Assembly (NCBI GenBank): GCA_964017065.1
Contig: OZ024791.1
Location: forward strand, 3,683,539 to 3,747,538
Source of the DNA: Haliclona indistincta
Lineage: Eukaryota; Porifera; Demospongiae; Haplosclerida; Chalinidae
DNA: 64,000 nucleotides
Reading direction: 5' to 3'
The notes under the pieces: generated by a model
Databases searched by the model: none
The model's input: the letters and a program-made list of their open reading frames with translations, nothing else
Told to the model about the DNA's origin: nothing
Position numbers and translations under genes: made by a program
Part shown: positions 20,342 to 31,362 of the stretch, in pieces
Layout: every line of letters begins with the position of its first letter
Numbering within the stretch: the stretch's first letter is position 1

Positions 20342-21900
20342 CATGGATGCCTGTCCACATTGGAGATATGAAGGCTTTACCAGACTCTATCAAAGATGAG
20401 TTTGAGAATCAAGGCCACTGGGTACTGTCTAAAACCAACAACTTGTTCTCTTCTATTCCTCTTGACCAGGCCCATGAGCAAGAAAATGCTTATGTTAAGA
20501 GTTCTAGCAGTTGCATAGGTCTTACAGAGAATCCACTAGCATTCAGGCGTTGGATGCTATCAGGACCAGAGCTGGTTCGGTTGCAGCAGCAATTTGAGAG
20601 GGAATACTTTCTTTATGATGACCCAGAGAATCCGAAGTATTTTCAAAATCATGAGCAGGGCTTTGCAACACAGAAAACTTTCCAGCAGGTGAGAAGTCAA
20701 AAAATGGGGAACCCTTTCCAAGACGATTTCCCTGAGCTGATCGAACTTGACAGTCGCAATTGTGTGGATGAATCAGTGGTGACTGCTCTGCGTTCCTTGG
20801 AGGACAAGGGTATCAGACAATACCAAGATTTTGTTAAAAATGTACTTGAGGATTGCACTCGTCCTATTCATGACCCTGTCAAGAAGAACAAACTTGCTCT
20901 CTTCAAAAGGCCTCAGACTAAAGCAATCTCAAAGTCAGGCAAAAAAATCAAAGTCCTTCAAAACAATGTGGCACTATTTGGTCAGTTGTACGTCTCAATG
21001 CAAAGTCGTAATGCTGACTTGAAAGAATTTTTGCTCACGAAATTCAACCGTTTCCACCCTCCTTGTCAGATTTTGGCAAACTCCATTTACCAAACACAAA
21101 GTCTGACCTCTTAAAGTGTTTTGAAGAACCAGAGGAACTTGAGCCCCCTTTGAACTATGACTGCATAGTGCTGGATGGTGCTGTTATTGTCCACGTATTA
21201 CCGACAACTTAGGCCAGTACTTTTTGTGAGTATGCATACAAGATCTTCATTCCTTATCTTAGTAAGCAGTTGGAGCACACTACTAGAATTGACGTAGTTT
21301 GAGACACATAATTATTTGCCAAATAGTTTAAAGGAGACTGAGTACCAGAGAAAAAAGGGGAAAGGGTATTCGCAGGAAAGTGTCCAGTCATGCTAAACTA
21401 CCTAGCAACTGGATGGACTTTCTTCGTGATCCTAACAATAAAAGTGAACTTTTTGCCTTTAGTACGTACTGTTGACACAGATGTTGTCGTCATTCTTCTT
21501 GGTGCATTCTTTGAGTTATCTCAAGCTCAACCACTGGTAGATATTTGGATTGCATTTGGTATGAGTAAGAACTATAGGTTCTACAACATAACTACAATGT
21601 GCAACATCCTTGGTGAGCAAAAATCACGAGCCATACCAGTTTTTCATTCATTAACTGGTTCTGGACGAGCAGTGTATCAAACTGGAATCTGGACAACAAG
21701 TACACAAGAACAGCAATCGGTTCCTTCACCGCATGAGTTCGGTTGGATAAAAGAATCCAATTCCTGGGCCCCAGTGTGGATAATAATCCCTGAAGTGTCA
21801 AGAGCATGCAGCCAGCTTATCAAAAAGGAGACTGTTTAAAATGCAAGTGTGGCAAAGCAAACCTTGTCTGTTCACCTCTTTGTAATTGTAAATGCAATGA
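20342..21900 (+). pseudogene. XPG-like nuclease of element E1 (deleted, frameshifted)
   Basis: The N-terminal portion, open to 21112, contains SIPLDQAHEQENAYVKSSSS, LTENPLAFRRWMLSGPELVR, ELDSRNCVDESVVTALRSLE, DPVKKNKLALFKRP and KKIKVLQNNVALFGQLYVSM. After a frameshift near 21030 it reads DFGKLHLPNTKSDLL and DCIVLDGAVIVHVLP (XPG N-terminal strand), then VRTVDTDVVVILLGAFF in the frame at 21390-21839. Compared with E2, the stretch carrying HEEADTR is missing between about 21440 and 21466. The C-terminus is a Cys cluster, KCKCGKANLVC and CSPLCNCKCNEE, ending near 21893 inside the right TIR. Several stops; not functional. Confidence 0.72.
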
Positions 21901-22681
21901 AGAATAACATGTTAATTCTAGTAACAGTGTCATATCTCATTCAGAACACATTGATTTATGTTTTCCATGTTTTTCCATGCTAATATTTGCGAGAAAAAAA
22001 AGATATTTAAGCTCAATAAAGGTGTAAAAATACGGCCATTTTGTTTTTTTAGCAAGTGGGAAAAATTTTGGGTGGCTCCCCTTCTAATATTAATTATAGC
22101 AGCCTTAGTAACTCACATGCAAAATTTGGTGCTTTTATCCACCCGGTCACAGTAATTTCATTAAGCTACTTGACTATTATTTTGATCAAGAATTTCAAAC
22201 AAGAAAACATTAGGTTGATACTGGGTTGATACCTTTTTGAATAGCATAGCTTACTCTTGACAATGGCATTTCGAAACGATAAATTATTATGCCAAATCTT
22301 GAATTTGAAGGTTAAGACGTAGTCGCATAAGCACCATAAGTAAGGTGTTTGCTTTTAATTTGGCTGTTTTTGTAACGATGGGATTTTAAAAACTTGTGAA
22401 GATACTCACATAATTTCAAAGATGTCAAAAAAGTGTAATAGAGTAAGTGATTACTCATCGACCGTCATGTATTTTCGGATGCCGTATTTTTTGGACAGCA
22501 TATTCATCCAAAATATTATCACTAGAAAGCAACTAGCCAGAGATGTGCTAGGGCATCCACAATGACTTTTGAAATCGATTGCACTATGCGTATGAAACAA
22601 AAATGAACATTTTCCATATAAACTCTTTATCGGACGGGTGTTCGGATGCTCGGACCGACACTTGTACCAAGTTTCAACAGC

Positions 22682-23079
22682 ACAAGAAAATAAAAAGATT
22701 TCTAACAAAATCAAAAGGATGTAGGGATAAAGAAATCTGCTACTGGTCCACAATGTAAACCAACAAGGAGCAAATAAGTATGGAATGGTAACACGATTGA
22801 CTAGCTAACAGGCCATAGATCCCTACATCAGTGGCTGCTGTGGCTGACGATAGCAGTTCAGCTAGTTGTTGTTGACTGACACCTGACACGAATTCAGCTT
22901 GTATCAAAATCAAAATCTTATGTACAGCCACTAATGTAGGGATCTATGGTCTGTTAGCAAGTCAATCGAGTTACCATTCCATACTTATTTGCTCCTTGTT
23001 GGTTTACATTGTGGACCAGTAGCAGATTTCTTTATCTCTACATCCTTTTGATTTCGTTAGAAATCTTTTTATTTTCTTG
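22682..23079. mobile_element. 398-bp MITE with about 145-bp TIRs
   Basis: The arms 22682-22828 and 22932-23079 are reverse complements, starting CAAGAAAATAAAAAGATTTC and including GGATGTAGGGATAAAGAAAT. The centre holds a Cys-free AT-rich loop. A degraded relative is at 54098-54370. No ORF. Confidence 0.88.
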
Positions 23080-23895
23080 TTTGTGTCCTTTTTTCTCTTT
23101 CAGTGAGTTTCAAATTTTTGGTGCAGTTCGAAATCACCAAGATCATGTATATCTTTGATTCTACCATTGGTTTGGTTTGCTGTTGTTGATAATTGCTTTT
23201 TAACTTGTAGCTCATGTTATTCCTAAATACTGAAACTAGCTCATGCATTCATGCATGCTGCAGGATTGCACTGCATACGAGTCCCACCCACTCTGGTTTA
23301 GAAATTTCTGTATGGCGGTGATACTATCTGGCAAGCAGCAGAACGATGATAATACACGAGCTTACTCAGTGAGTTGTTCTTCGAAGACTCCAGACGCCAA
23401 TATGCGCTCTCCATACGGCAATACTCTACTAATAAATTCGTGTGATAGGTCACGTACGTATTACGTAATCACAATAATGGCGTCAAACACTTAGCTGACA
23501 ACTGTTCGTGATCGTAAACTCATCAAATTTATATATAGTCGTTTCGCTAAAAACTAAGTTCAAAAGGTACATGCCAGGAGAATTTCATGACTCTTCATGA
23601 GTGTTTTGATCTCGGCACTGCTCACGTAAAGGTGCTAGGCGAGTGGAAGAAAGAAGAAAACGAAGATGACGAAACTCGATTTTCCCCGTTTCCAGGTTTG
23701 TCACTTTAGCAACATTTTCGAGCAATCTCCTTGCTACTGTAAGATGGGGCAACGCCAGAGAGCAGATCTTAGTGTCTTTGGACGTATAAAATTCATCACC
23801 AGGCGAAATATCAGCGTTTGAACGCTAATACATTGTATGTAGCCGCCATCTTGTTTTCTCGTTCATCCCTACATAGGGAGTCACTACCGTGCCTC
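23080..23895. repeat. Dispersed repeat R1, copy 2
   Basis: About 23455-23870 matches 11500-11945 and ends TCATCCCTACAT. The part at 23305-23420 matches 11205-11290 in the opposite orientation. The sequence 23080-23270 is unassigned. No gene is supported. Confidence 0.7.
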
Positions 23896-24515
23896 CCTAA
23901 TAGTATGCACCGTTATAGTTACCTGGAAGCTCCAGAGTCAAGCAGCAACAGCAGCAGAACGTGAGGTGCACTGGGAGACCTAGTACAGCCCACTCGCCCA
24001 CGTGCGCAGCAACTCGTCATGGTCATGTTTTAGCAATATTGGGAGTGTGTGGGTTCGCACAACAGTCAGTCGGAATGTTCAGTTCTTTGTCTGCTCCGTT
24101 TCTAGTAACTGTAGGTACTATTTGGGCAGTTTCAAAGGACTGCAGCGACTGTAGTACGAAAGCAAATTATCCTACTCCTGAAAGCGTTGGCATGGTGAGC
24201 TTCCCCGCGTGCACGTGAGCGAGTGGGCCGTACTGGGTCTCCCAGTGCACCTCGCGTGCTGCTGCTGTTGCTGCTAGACTCTGGAGCTTCCAGGTAACTA
24301 TAACGGTGCATACTATGCTTTTGACACTTGGTACAAGCGTCGGTCCGAGCCTCCGAACTCTCGTCCGATAAAGAGTTTATACGGACAATGTACTTTTCTG
24401 TTTCGTACGCGTAGTGCAATCGATTTCTAAAGTCATTGTGGATGCCCTAGCACATCTCTGGCTAGTTGCTTTCTTGTGATATGTTGGATTAATGCGCTGT
24501 TTGAGCAGTCAGAAA

Positions 24516-24884
24516 AAATTAGTGTTGTAAATGTTAACAATAACTAAAACTAAAACCTATTTTAGTAAGGGTCAAATCATTATTGTTAACAATAACAAAC
24601 TATAACTAATATTACCAGACTGAACTTTACTATTAATAACTAAAACTAAAATTAGACCAACCTTTTAGTTATTGTAAAGTGATTAAAAATGCAAAAACCA
24701 ATCAGGTGAGACATGATTGATAGCATCTTTATCATGTGATTGCTGTAATACAACATGTTTCAAGATAATTTCTGTTTCCTCTTGTACTCCTGATCTTTGC
24801 GACAGAATTCTGAGAGATACGGCCAACTGGGTGCAAGTTGTTCTCTCTCAAGGTAAATTAGATCTGAGACGTTGGCCCATCAAT
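24516..24884. other. AT-rich low complexity, no gene
   Basis: The stretch 24530-24690 is dominated by AACTAAAACTAAAA-like repeats and their complements. 24700-24884 shows nothing recognisable. Confidence 0.6.
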
Positions 24885-25935
24885 AATTCTGCAGGAATGT
24901 ATCCACGCCAGTTAATGGAGTCGATCTGTAGATAAGCAAGGCCATGTGTGGACCACCAGACTTTTTGAGCAATCTCTTGACTGTCCTGATCGCACGCTCA
25001 GCTTGACCATTGCTCTGAGGGTAATATGGACTACTGGTTTTCAGCTGGAACCCGTACGAGCTGGCAAAAGCAGACATTTCTTGTGAGTCGAACTGGGGTA
25101 CATTGTCACTCCTCAGTATCTCAGGTATCTCAGGGTCTTGAGAAGATAGACTTGAGGATGTTGACAACTGCTGTAGAAATTGTAGATGTTAGTTTTATCA
25201 CCTCAGGATAGTGTGAGTAATAATCAACGACCAACAGGTAGCGGGCATCTGCCAGCTGGAATATGTCTGCACCCGCCACCTGCCAAGGATACTGAGGTAA
25301 GACTGAAGGAATCAGTGGTTCACGAGGGTTTGTAGACAGAGCAGCACATTGTTCACAGTTAACCACAGCATTCTTTATCTGTTGAGAGTATGGCAAATCC
25401 ACTTGCAGACTAGTTAACCAAACAGATGTTTGAGCTCTGGACAGACATTTTTGAATGCCGAGATGACCACGATGTATCTTCTTATTGGTACTTGCTTGCA
25501 GAGGGAACGGCACCACAATTTGTGATCTATAGAGAAGATCATCCACAACTGTAATCTTGTTTCTTGCTTCCCAATAAGGACGCAGACTGGATGTTATCAG
25601 GCATTTGTTCGGCCATGAACCTCGACAATATTCAATCACTTGGGAACAAAGTTGATCTTTCGCTTGTGCTGTCCAGAAGTTAGCAAGAGCACCTGGAGTT
25701 GCTGGTAAAGAAGAAACAACAGTGTTCGCAGATGATTCCACCTCGTCTATTGCAGTACCTTCTATCTCTTTGAGAGGGGGAGTAACACGTGACAAGACAT
25801 GTACTGTATGAAGCTGTTTTCCCGGAGTGTGTTCGATTTAGTAGTCAAATATGGATAATATGAGTCGAAACCTCAGTATTCTAGGGGGCAGGTCATTCAA
25901 TTGCTTTGAACTTAATAGTGACACAACACATTATT
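24885..25935 (-). pseudogene. Gypsy pol fragment (RNase H end to integrase)
   Basis: Minus strand: PPRILRFRLILS and EHTPGKQLHTVHVL (after RNase H), HRGHLGIQKCLSRAQTSVW with CEQCAAL (integrase zinc block), GADIFQL (first Asp), SDNVPQFD (second Asp) and NGQAERAIRTVKRLLKKSG (Glu), then LIYRSTPL. Compared with 54467-58934 the blocks align one to one. Both LTRs are missing, GP of the SDNGP motif is altered to VP, and frameshifts near 25130 and 25800 break the frame. It is a decapitated old copy of the same lineage. Confidence 0.88.
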
Positions 25936-26308
25936 TTGTTGTTTAATAGTTGACTTCTTTGCGTGAGATTATTTCCAGTTTTAAATACAGTTGATTTTTG
26001 GTAGAATATTTAGTGTAGTCCATGGTCTGCTCTACCGGGTGTAACTACTAACTTCTTTATTCAAGCATTTTATGTGGCTTAAAATTGTCGACCATTATTT
26101 TGATGAACAGTATTAATACAATTAATTTTTTATTTTGTACAGATGGCTGGCGAACCATCAAGTCACAAGAAGCTCTGTGTATCCAAGGACCCCAAGCAAT
26201 TCTTTGATCATCTTTTCTCCACTGTAGATAAAAATAATACTATGATAAACTGATAGTAAACTTGAAATTTTTGTGAAATTCCGTATACTACATCCGTGTT
26301 ATCCGTAC
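25936..26308. other. Unassigned stretch with one short ORF
   Basis: An ATG at 26143 opens a short frame (MAGEPSSHKKLCVSKDPKQF and on to a stop near 26250). It could be a first exon of something, but nothing around supports it. No repeat was recognised. Confidence 0.25.
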
Positions 26309-26544
26309 TAGTCAGGTGGCTTAGTGAAATTATTGTTACGAAGTGGATAAAAGTGCCATTTTTGGCATGAAGATTGCTTATGATGTAATAGTGAATATTA
26401 GCCGAGGAGCCCTCGAAAACATTTTTTTTAATGATTATAAAATTTCAATATGGCCGCTAATATCGGGCTAACAATATTCATAGTGTTAAAAAGTGTGTGT
26501 AATTTGTTCAATTTGATTTTGAGATAATATAATGAGGGTAAACT

Positions 26545-27634
26545 ATGAGTCCAAGTCAGGATTAGCATTGCAATTGCATCCACAGAGTGGTGAACACCTA
26601 AGATTGTTCTTGACACACTTGCATCTTGTATAAGTTCGTTTGCAGGAACATTTAATCAGCTCACTGCATGCTCTTGAAACCTCTAGAATAGTGATCCACA
26701 CTGGAATCCAATGACCTGACTCCTTAGTCCAGCCAACTTGTTCTGGAGAAGGAAGTGTTGGCTGTGCTTGAGTGCAGGTTGTCTATATTCCAGCTTGATA
26801 TAGTGCTCGATGAGTGTGCTGTAGCAGGGCATCTTGCGTGGGTGGTATTTTGTCCATCGATTGTTTTTTTGGGCAGAAAATTTCTTTCCTTGCTTCATTA
26901 ACAGAGGTAAGATGGCTTGTCCTGTCGTACAGAATGACAATCAGTCGCTCTATCTTCATGAAGTGACTACTGTTTGCCTTCAAGTGCTCAAAAGGATGAT
27001 CAGCGTGATCTGTTCATATGCTTGCCAAGCTTGCCAAGCTGACTTCTTGCCTTTTCCCTTAAAAGCTGAAACAGAGTGACAACCAGTCATGGCATGGAAT
27101 ATGGGTAGGGCTCTTGATTTAGCATCGCCAAGGCTGGAACAGACAGCATTGATGCTGTAATAGCAAAAACTTTTGCCTGTACCAAATATCAAGGTCTGGT
27201 TGTGTCTTAACTAGGCTGAAGTATGCCCCCACAAGAATAGTGACAACATCGGTGTCTACTGTGCGTACTTGGATGATTTTCATGCCTTGCTCCAGAGCAT
27301 ACAGAATGTGCACAACAATTCTTGTATCAGCTTCCTCGTGGTTGCCTCTTCTTTCACCACTGGATTTAACAGATTCACCTGATGTAATGTATATGCTCTT
27401 CTCAGATGAACACTCAAACTCGACAACTCTTGATGTTAGAAATGAAAACAATTCCACTTTGTTCATTGAATCACGCAAGAAATCCATCCAGTTGGTAGGA
27501 AATTTGGTAAGAGCTGATACTTTCCTGCGTACACCCTTCCCCCTTTTGTCACGAGTAGACTCCTTCAGACTATCAGGAATGTAGGAATCCCACACTACAT
27601 CCAGCCTAAATTTTTTTGCCATTTTTCGTATTAA
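26545..27634 (-). pseudogene. XPG-like nuclease of element E2
   Basis: Minus strand, in order: KKFRLDVVWDSYIPDSLKES, RDKRGKGVRRKV, NWMDFLRDSMNKVELFSFL, NHEEADTRIVVH (acidic motif), VRTVDTDVVTILVGAYF, then in shifted frames SLGDAKSRALPIFHAMTGCH and SAFKGKGKKSAWQAW (the GxGK hairpin of XPG/FEN1), and a Cys-rich tail (CSCKRTYTRCKC, CSPLCGCNC) ending near 26545. The EADTR, DTD and hairpin blocks match the acidic and DNA-binding motifs of FEN1-type nucleases. Frame changes near 27200 and 26950 break it. The N-terminal DUF6589-like part is absent. Confidence 0.75.
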
Positions 27635-28348
27635 GGTGGCGGTATACCGGTTTTTATGAATATTAATGGCCGACTTTCTTTTATCTGGAGCTCGTGACAG
27701 AGCAACGCTAGTAGCGTGAAACTTGCTCTGATGCATCATCAAGTGTGTCTCAATGTATCCGGCTTGAAACTTTGCACAACATTCTACACCAAGGAATAAT
27801 TATCATCGTACGGATAGGCATTTTTCTCGCCAAAAATCTCTCCTGGCTAACCGTGCAGCAAAGGTTACCAGCTGAAATTCGACTCTTATAAACCATTTCT
27901 AGGTGTTGAGTCACTGCTGACGAAGAGTTTTCTGCATTTACTTTTTCTGATTTTAAGGAAAACACTTTGACATCCAAAATCATGGCTGATTTTGCAGTGA
28001 CGCCCGTGTTTGTCGGTGCATAAAACAGCTATGTTCAGCGTGGGTCAACAAAACGCTTCGTCTGCACCTAGAAATGGTTTATAAGAGTCGAATTTCAGCT
28101 GGTAACCTTTGCTGCACGGTTAGCCAGGAGAGATTTTTGGCGAGAAAAATGCCTATCCGTACGATGTCGATTATTCCTAATTATTCCTTGGTGTAGAATA
28201 TTGTGCAACGTTTCAAGCTGCATTATACATTCAGACACACTCATTGATGCATCAGAGCGATTTGCACGCTGCTAGCGTTGCTCTGTCACGAGCTGCAGAT
28301 AGAAGAAAGTTGCTCATTAATATTCATAAAAACCGGTATACCGCCACC
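27635..28348. mobile_element. Palindromic TTAA MITE, GGTGGCGGTATACC termini
   Basis: Ends GGTGGCGGTATACCGGTTTT and complement; nearly the whole 714 bp is two inverted arms around about 27990. The left side has TTAA (27631-27634); the right has TTCA, a one-base decay of the duplication. It lies inside the nuclease coding region of E2, so it is younger than E2. Confidence 0.87.
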
Positions 28349-28569
28349 TTCATGCAGCTGCCATTTCGTTTGTGGAAGGATTTGGTAAGGGCTCCTCGGC
28401 CAAAATTACTTATTTTGACCTAAATAATAGCTGTAAGAAATTTGGTGCTTTTATCCGCTCTGTAACAATAATGCCAAAAATTTACGCTAAGCCACCAGAC
28501 TATACGTGTCAGTGATTGTCCCACACGAAATCGTACTGTACCACTGTGTACTGTATCATCTATGGTGAA

Positions 28570-29155
28570 GTTATATCTAGAGAGCGACAAGCACAGGGAG
28601 GGTAGACTAAAGAGAATGAGACAACACGACCGAGATGTTAGATATCTAGAGAGTGAGGGGCAAAGGAACAGTAGACTGGAGAGAATGAGAGAACATCAGC
28701 AAGAAGTTAGGTATCTATAGAGAGCAGACTACACATGGGCATGACAAGAGGCACCACCATGAGCCATTCTACACACAGTCAGCTCTAAACAGTATACGTA
28801 AATTCCATGCAAAGATGCACAAAAGCACACAGAATGCACACGCTGTAGTAGGGACAAGAAGCACCTAAAACTCTACTCTGTTGACAATGGGATGGATCCT
28901 GGATTAGTGGCTCTAGAGCTTCAGGTTCTCACAAAAGTGGAGGAGATGCTGATATCTTCTGTGATGCCCATCATGACACTCTATCACCTACCACACGGTC
29001 AGTTTGGGTATAGCTAGCGGACGCATTGTTAACTTACCACAAGATATAGCTACATTTACTGACACACTTCCACGTAGTCCATCACAGCTAGATGTGCTAG
29101 GCAAGGTGCTGCTGGTTCACGTAAAGACTTTAATGCTGTCTGCGTCACTATAATC
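28570..29155 (+). pseudogene. Helitron helicase-protein fragment
   Basis: Coding sense in changing frames: a repeated RLERMREHQQEVRYL-type block, CTRCSRDKKHLKLYSVDNGM, DPGLVALELQVLTKVEEML, then HGQFGY, GRIVNLPQDIATF and PRSPSQLDVL. This is the region before the Rep/helicase of Helitron proteins (DUF6570-like) as I know it. Several stops. It is interrupted at about 29155 and continues at about 29510. Confidence 0.72.
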
Positions 29156-29509
29156 CCTGGCTGACCCAAGTCATGCAAATGTCAACAAATTGCCTGATTT
29201 GAGGGGCCAGCCTAGGGGCACCCCACAAAGGTTGTGCAGTCATGGTAGGTGCTGACCCACTGAGCAATGACTGTGATAGGGCAACTCGGAGGGTGACCGC
29301 CGGACTGCCGCCTGATTTATTAAAAATAATGAATGAATGGGTGAGGAAGGGAGGGTGACAGAGAACAGATCTAGAGTGGAGCTCTCAGGCGCGTGCACGT
29401 TTCGACAACTGCGCATGTGTAAAGAGGAGCATGTGCCGTAGGCTGGGAATTAAATGCCTGCATCATTGACCACAAAATTGACCTTAGAGTACGTTGATCT
29501 AAAATACTA
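29156..29509. repeat. Insert in Helitron fragment, possibly SINE-like
   Basis: The Helitron sense is interrupted here. The segment contains CAACTCGGAGGGTGACCGCC and an A/T-rich stretch (TTATTAAAAATAATGAATGAA). I did not find tRNA-like A and B boxes that I would trust. No gene. Confidence 0.3.
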
Positions 29510-29712
29510 AAATACTCAGAGCATTGCTGTGGTTAAGACACCACAAGACATACTACAGGGACATACTAATAGATGAGGCAATACCAGCTCAACTACCAGT
29601 AGATGATGATATTACACTACCCAGCATTACACTAGACACTGAAGAGGAGCCTGCAGTGAGTGAGGAGACTGAGCAACCTTACTCATCACATTTTCCAGTG
29701 TCGTGCCCGTAG
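29510..29712 (+). pseudogene. Helitron protein fragment, continuation
   Basis: It reads ALLWLRHHKTYYRDILIDEA and PAQLPVDDDITLPSITLD, the block that follows DUF6570 in Helitron proteins, then an acidic EEEPAVSEETEQPYSS tail. The tail and downstream non-coding sequence recur at 61801-62205. Confidence 0.65.
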
Positions 29713-29985
29713 GTATGTGACATACCCATAAATGAGTTCCGTACTAAGGGTTACATGACACGAGCTTTTTCCCCATAGGTGCTACTGACCTCAGTGCACC
29801 AAAAATCTGCTGTGAAACCGGTGTTCACATATATTAGATATAGACATATCTACTACAATCTGGACTCACCACATAACCTGGTGCAAATAATAATCATTCA
29901 CAACTATACACTAACGAGGTTAAATTACAATGCTCAGGCTCGCCCCTGCCATTTCGTGAATGTACTAGTAATAATAGTTTTTTAT
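29640..29985. repeat. Helitron-linked repeat shared with 61801-62205
   Basis: GAGCCTGCAGTGAGTGAGGA and CTGGACTCACCACATAACC, and TGCTCAGGCTCGCCCCTGCC, recur in the same order at 61828, 62088 and 62162. This shows a second Helitron-derived scrap near the end of the window. Confidence 0.8.
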
Positions 29986-30001
29986 GCTTATATTAAGCCA
30001 G

Positions 30002-30580
30002 TTTAAAGTATATGCGTGGGCGGAGTCAATTTCGTAATCCCCTCCCACCGTACAATACCGTATAATCCCCTCCCACCATACAATGGGAGGGGATTATTTC
30101 GTAATCCCCTCCCACCATACAATATCAGTGTCATATTGAACGTGCTTTAATTCCCATAAAGTACGCTGACGTTCGAATTCACTCGGTAGCGTGCTACAGC
30201 TTGATCTAGTCAGCCGCGGCATATTCTTTTGTAACGCGTGACAAAATGTACTGTTCAGGGCTGCACAGCAGCAGAGACTGATTCTTAGCAAAAGTACAGA
30301 TTCAGATATACATGCCACTACAGGTTACTCATGACGTACAAAACAATACAATTCATGTTCAGGGTTAAAACATACAGTCAACAACATGAGACCGTAGTAC
30401 TAGTCTTGCTGGCGCTACACTTTAAACCACTTAATATAGGTAGGGAGTGCTTTACGTGATTTATGGCACTAGGGCTGTGGTCTCGTGTCTGATAAAGCAC
30501 TTGGCTTCGCCTCGTGCTTTATCAGCCACTTGACCACACCCTTCGTTCCATAAATCACGTAAAGCACTCATATTTATTTA
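30002..30580. repeat. Composite repeat (TATATGC MITE + hairpin), copy 1
   Basis: A MITE with TTTAAAGTATATGCGTGGGC and GCCGCGGCATATACTTTAAA ends is followed, after CCAC, by a hairpin (30431-30580) with arms around GCTTTACGTGATTTATGG and a tip GCACTTGGCTTCGCCTCGTGC. In this copy the MITE is split by an insert at about 30223-30418, and CCCCTCCCACC is locally reiterated (30045-30120). Copies 2 and 3 are at 31057-31349 and 39193-39542. Confidence 0.82.
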
Positions 30581-30604
30581 AATGCATATCATTGGGAGCT
30601 GTCA

Positions 30605-30870
30605 AATACTGTTGCTGAGGCAAGTGTAGAGACTTTTATTGCTCTTCAAGATAAGCACCCTCCTGCCAGCTGTAACTCTTTATCCTCCTCCCTCTTCTGG
30701 TGATTCATTTGTTGTTGATGATTCTGAGGTCGCAGCCGCAATTGGATCTTTTCCAGCTGGTTCTTCTGCTGGTCTTGATGCCCTTAGACCTCAACACTTG
30801 AAGGACATGGTTGCTGAGGGCCCAATGGATGTCAGTCTTTCTCCATTGCTACTTGCTCTAGCATCATAAT
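30605..30870 (+). pseudogene. Non-LTR (LINE) polyprotein fragment
   Basis: It reads NTVAEASVETFIALQDKHPP, then after a frameshift near 30690 SGDSFVVDDSEVAAAIGSFP and AGSSAGLDALRPQHLKDMV. The SFP-GS-GLD-LRPQHLKDL block lies just upstream of the reverse transcriptase in a class of LINE-type elements. The RT itself is absent. It ends at the dispersed repeat that follows. Confidence 0.65.
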
Positions 30871-30871
30871 T

Positions 30872-31022
30872 ATATATTTTGTGTCGTTTTACGAAGTAAT
30901 TAGACGGAAAATATGCTCCCGACAATGCATGACGTAGCATGATGTCATTGTGTGGTAGGGTATTTAAGGTGTGGATTAGTTAATGTAGTCATTCTAGGGT
31001 TGTGCATTTCGGCACTCGGTTA
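30872..31022. repeat. Dispersed 150-bp repeat, copy 2
   Basis: Matches 9799-9955 in the same orientation (GACAATGCATGACGTAGC, GTGTGGTAGGGTATTTAAGG). It follows the LINE fragment directly. Confidence 0.8.
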
Positions 31023-31056
31023 ATTTATCTTCATACGATTCTATCTTCTACGATTC

Positions 31057-31349
31057 TTAAAGTATATGCGTGGGCGGAATTAAAGGCACCGCGCTTCCTG
31101 TAAATCACGTATTTCGTGATCTCCTCCCACCGTACAATATCAGCGTCATAATGAACGTGCTTTAATTCTCATAAAGCAAGCTGACGTTCGAATTCACTCG
31201 GTAGCGTTACAGCTTGATCTATTCAGCCGCGGCATATACTTTAAACCACTTAATAATTATAGGTAAGTCGTGCTCTACGTGATTTATGGCACTCGGGCTG
31301 TGGTCTCGTGCCATAAATCACATAGAGCACTCCTTACCTACATTAAGTA
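31057..31349. repeat. Composite repeat (TATATGC MITE + hairpin), copy 2
   Basis: MITE 31057-31245 with TTAAAGTATATGCG/GCATATACTTTAA ends, the spacer CCAC, then the hairpin 31247-31349 with GTGCTCTACGTGATTTATGG arms. This hairpin lacks the inner GC-rich dyad of the other copies. Confidence 0.85.
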
Positions 31350-31362
31350 ATACATAATTCAT

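Larger units (their letters stand above)
19969..22176 (+). mobile_element. Compact XPG-nuclease TIR element E1
   Basis: Termini TAGTCAGGTTGCTTAG and its inverted counterpart (TAGTCAAGTAGCTTAA) bound the element, flanked by a 3-bp duplication TTA (19966-19968 and 22177-22179). The inverted arms are about 335 bp each (19969-20311 and 21838-22176), containing GGATAAAAGCA(T/C)CAAATTTTGC. The interior encodes an XPG-like nuclease relic. E2 at 26309-28502 has related termini. A 3-bp duplication plus an XPG nuclease suggests an Academ relative (inference). Confidence 0.82.
22438..24515. mobile_element. Foldback MITE family F2, copy B (interrupted)
   Basis: The left arm (22438-22680: AGTGATTACTCATCGACCGTC..CCAAGTTTCAACAGCA) and the remainder (about 23896-24515: GTTATAGTTACCTGGAAGC..GTGATATGTTGGATTAATGC) match copy A at 51257-52738 in order. 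The interior 23900-24310 is itself a palindrome around a CAGTCGGAATGTTCAG..CTGCAGCGACTG centre. The stretch 22681-23895 is a later insertion. Small frames read from the arms are artefacts of the symmetry. Confidence 0.8.
26309..28502 (-). mobile_element. Compact XPG-nuclease TIR element E2
   Basis: The left end TAGTCAGGTGGCTTAG and the inverted right end (TAGTCTGGTGGCTTAG) are flanked by a 3-bp duplication TAC (26306-26308 and 28503-28505). The subterminal GGATAAAAG(T/C)(G/A)CCA and CCGAGGAGCCCT blocks are mirrored. A 714-bp TTAA MITE (27635-28348) lies inside, leaving about 1.48 kb of its own sequence. It encodes the C-terminal two-thirds of the XPG-like nuclease on the minus strand. E1 has related ends. 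Confidence 0.82.

Noticed and set aside
29156..29509. tRNA-derived SINE
   Set aside because: No convincing A and B box pair or tRNA fold was seen; left as an unclassified insert.
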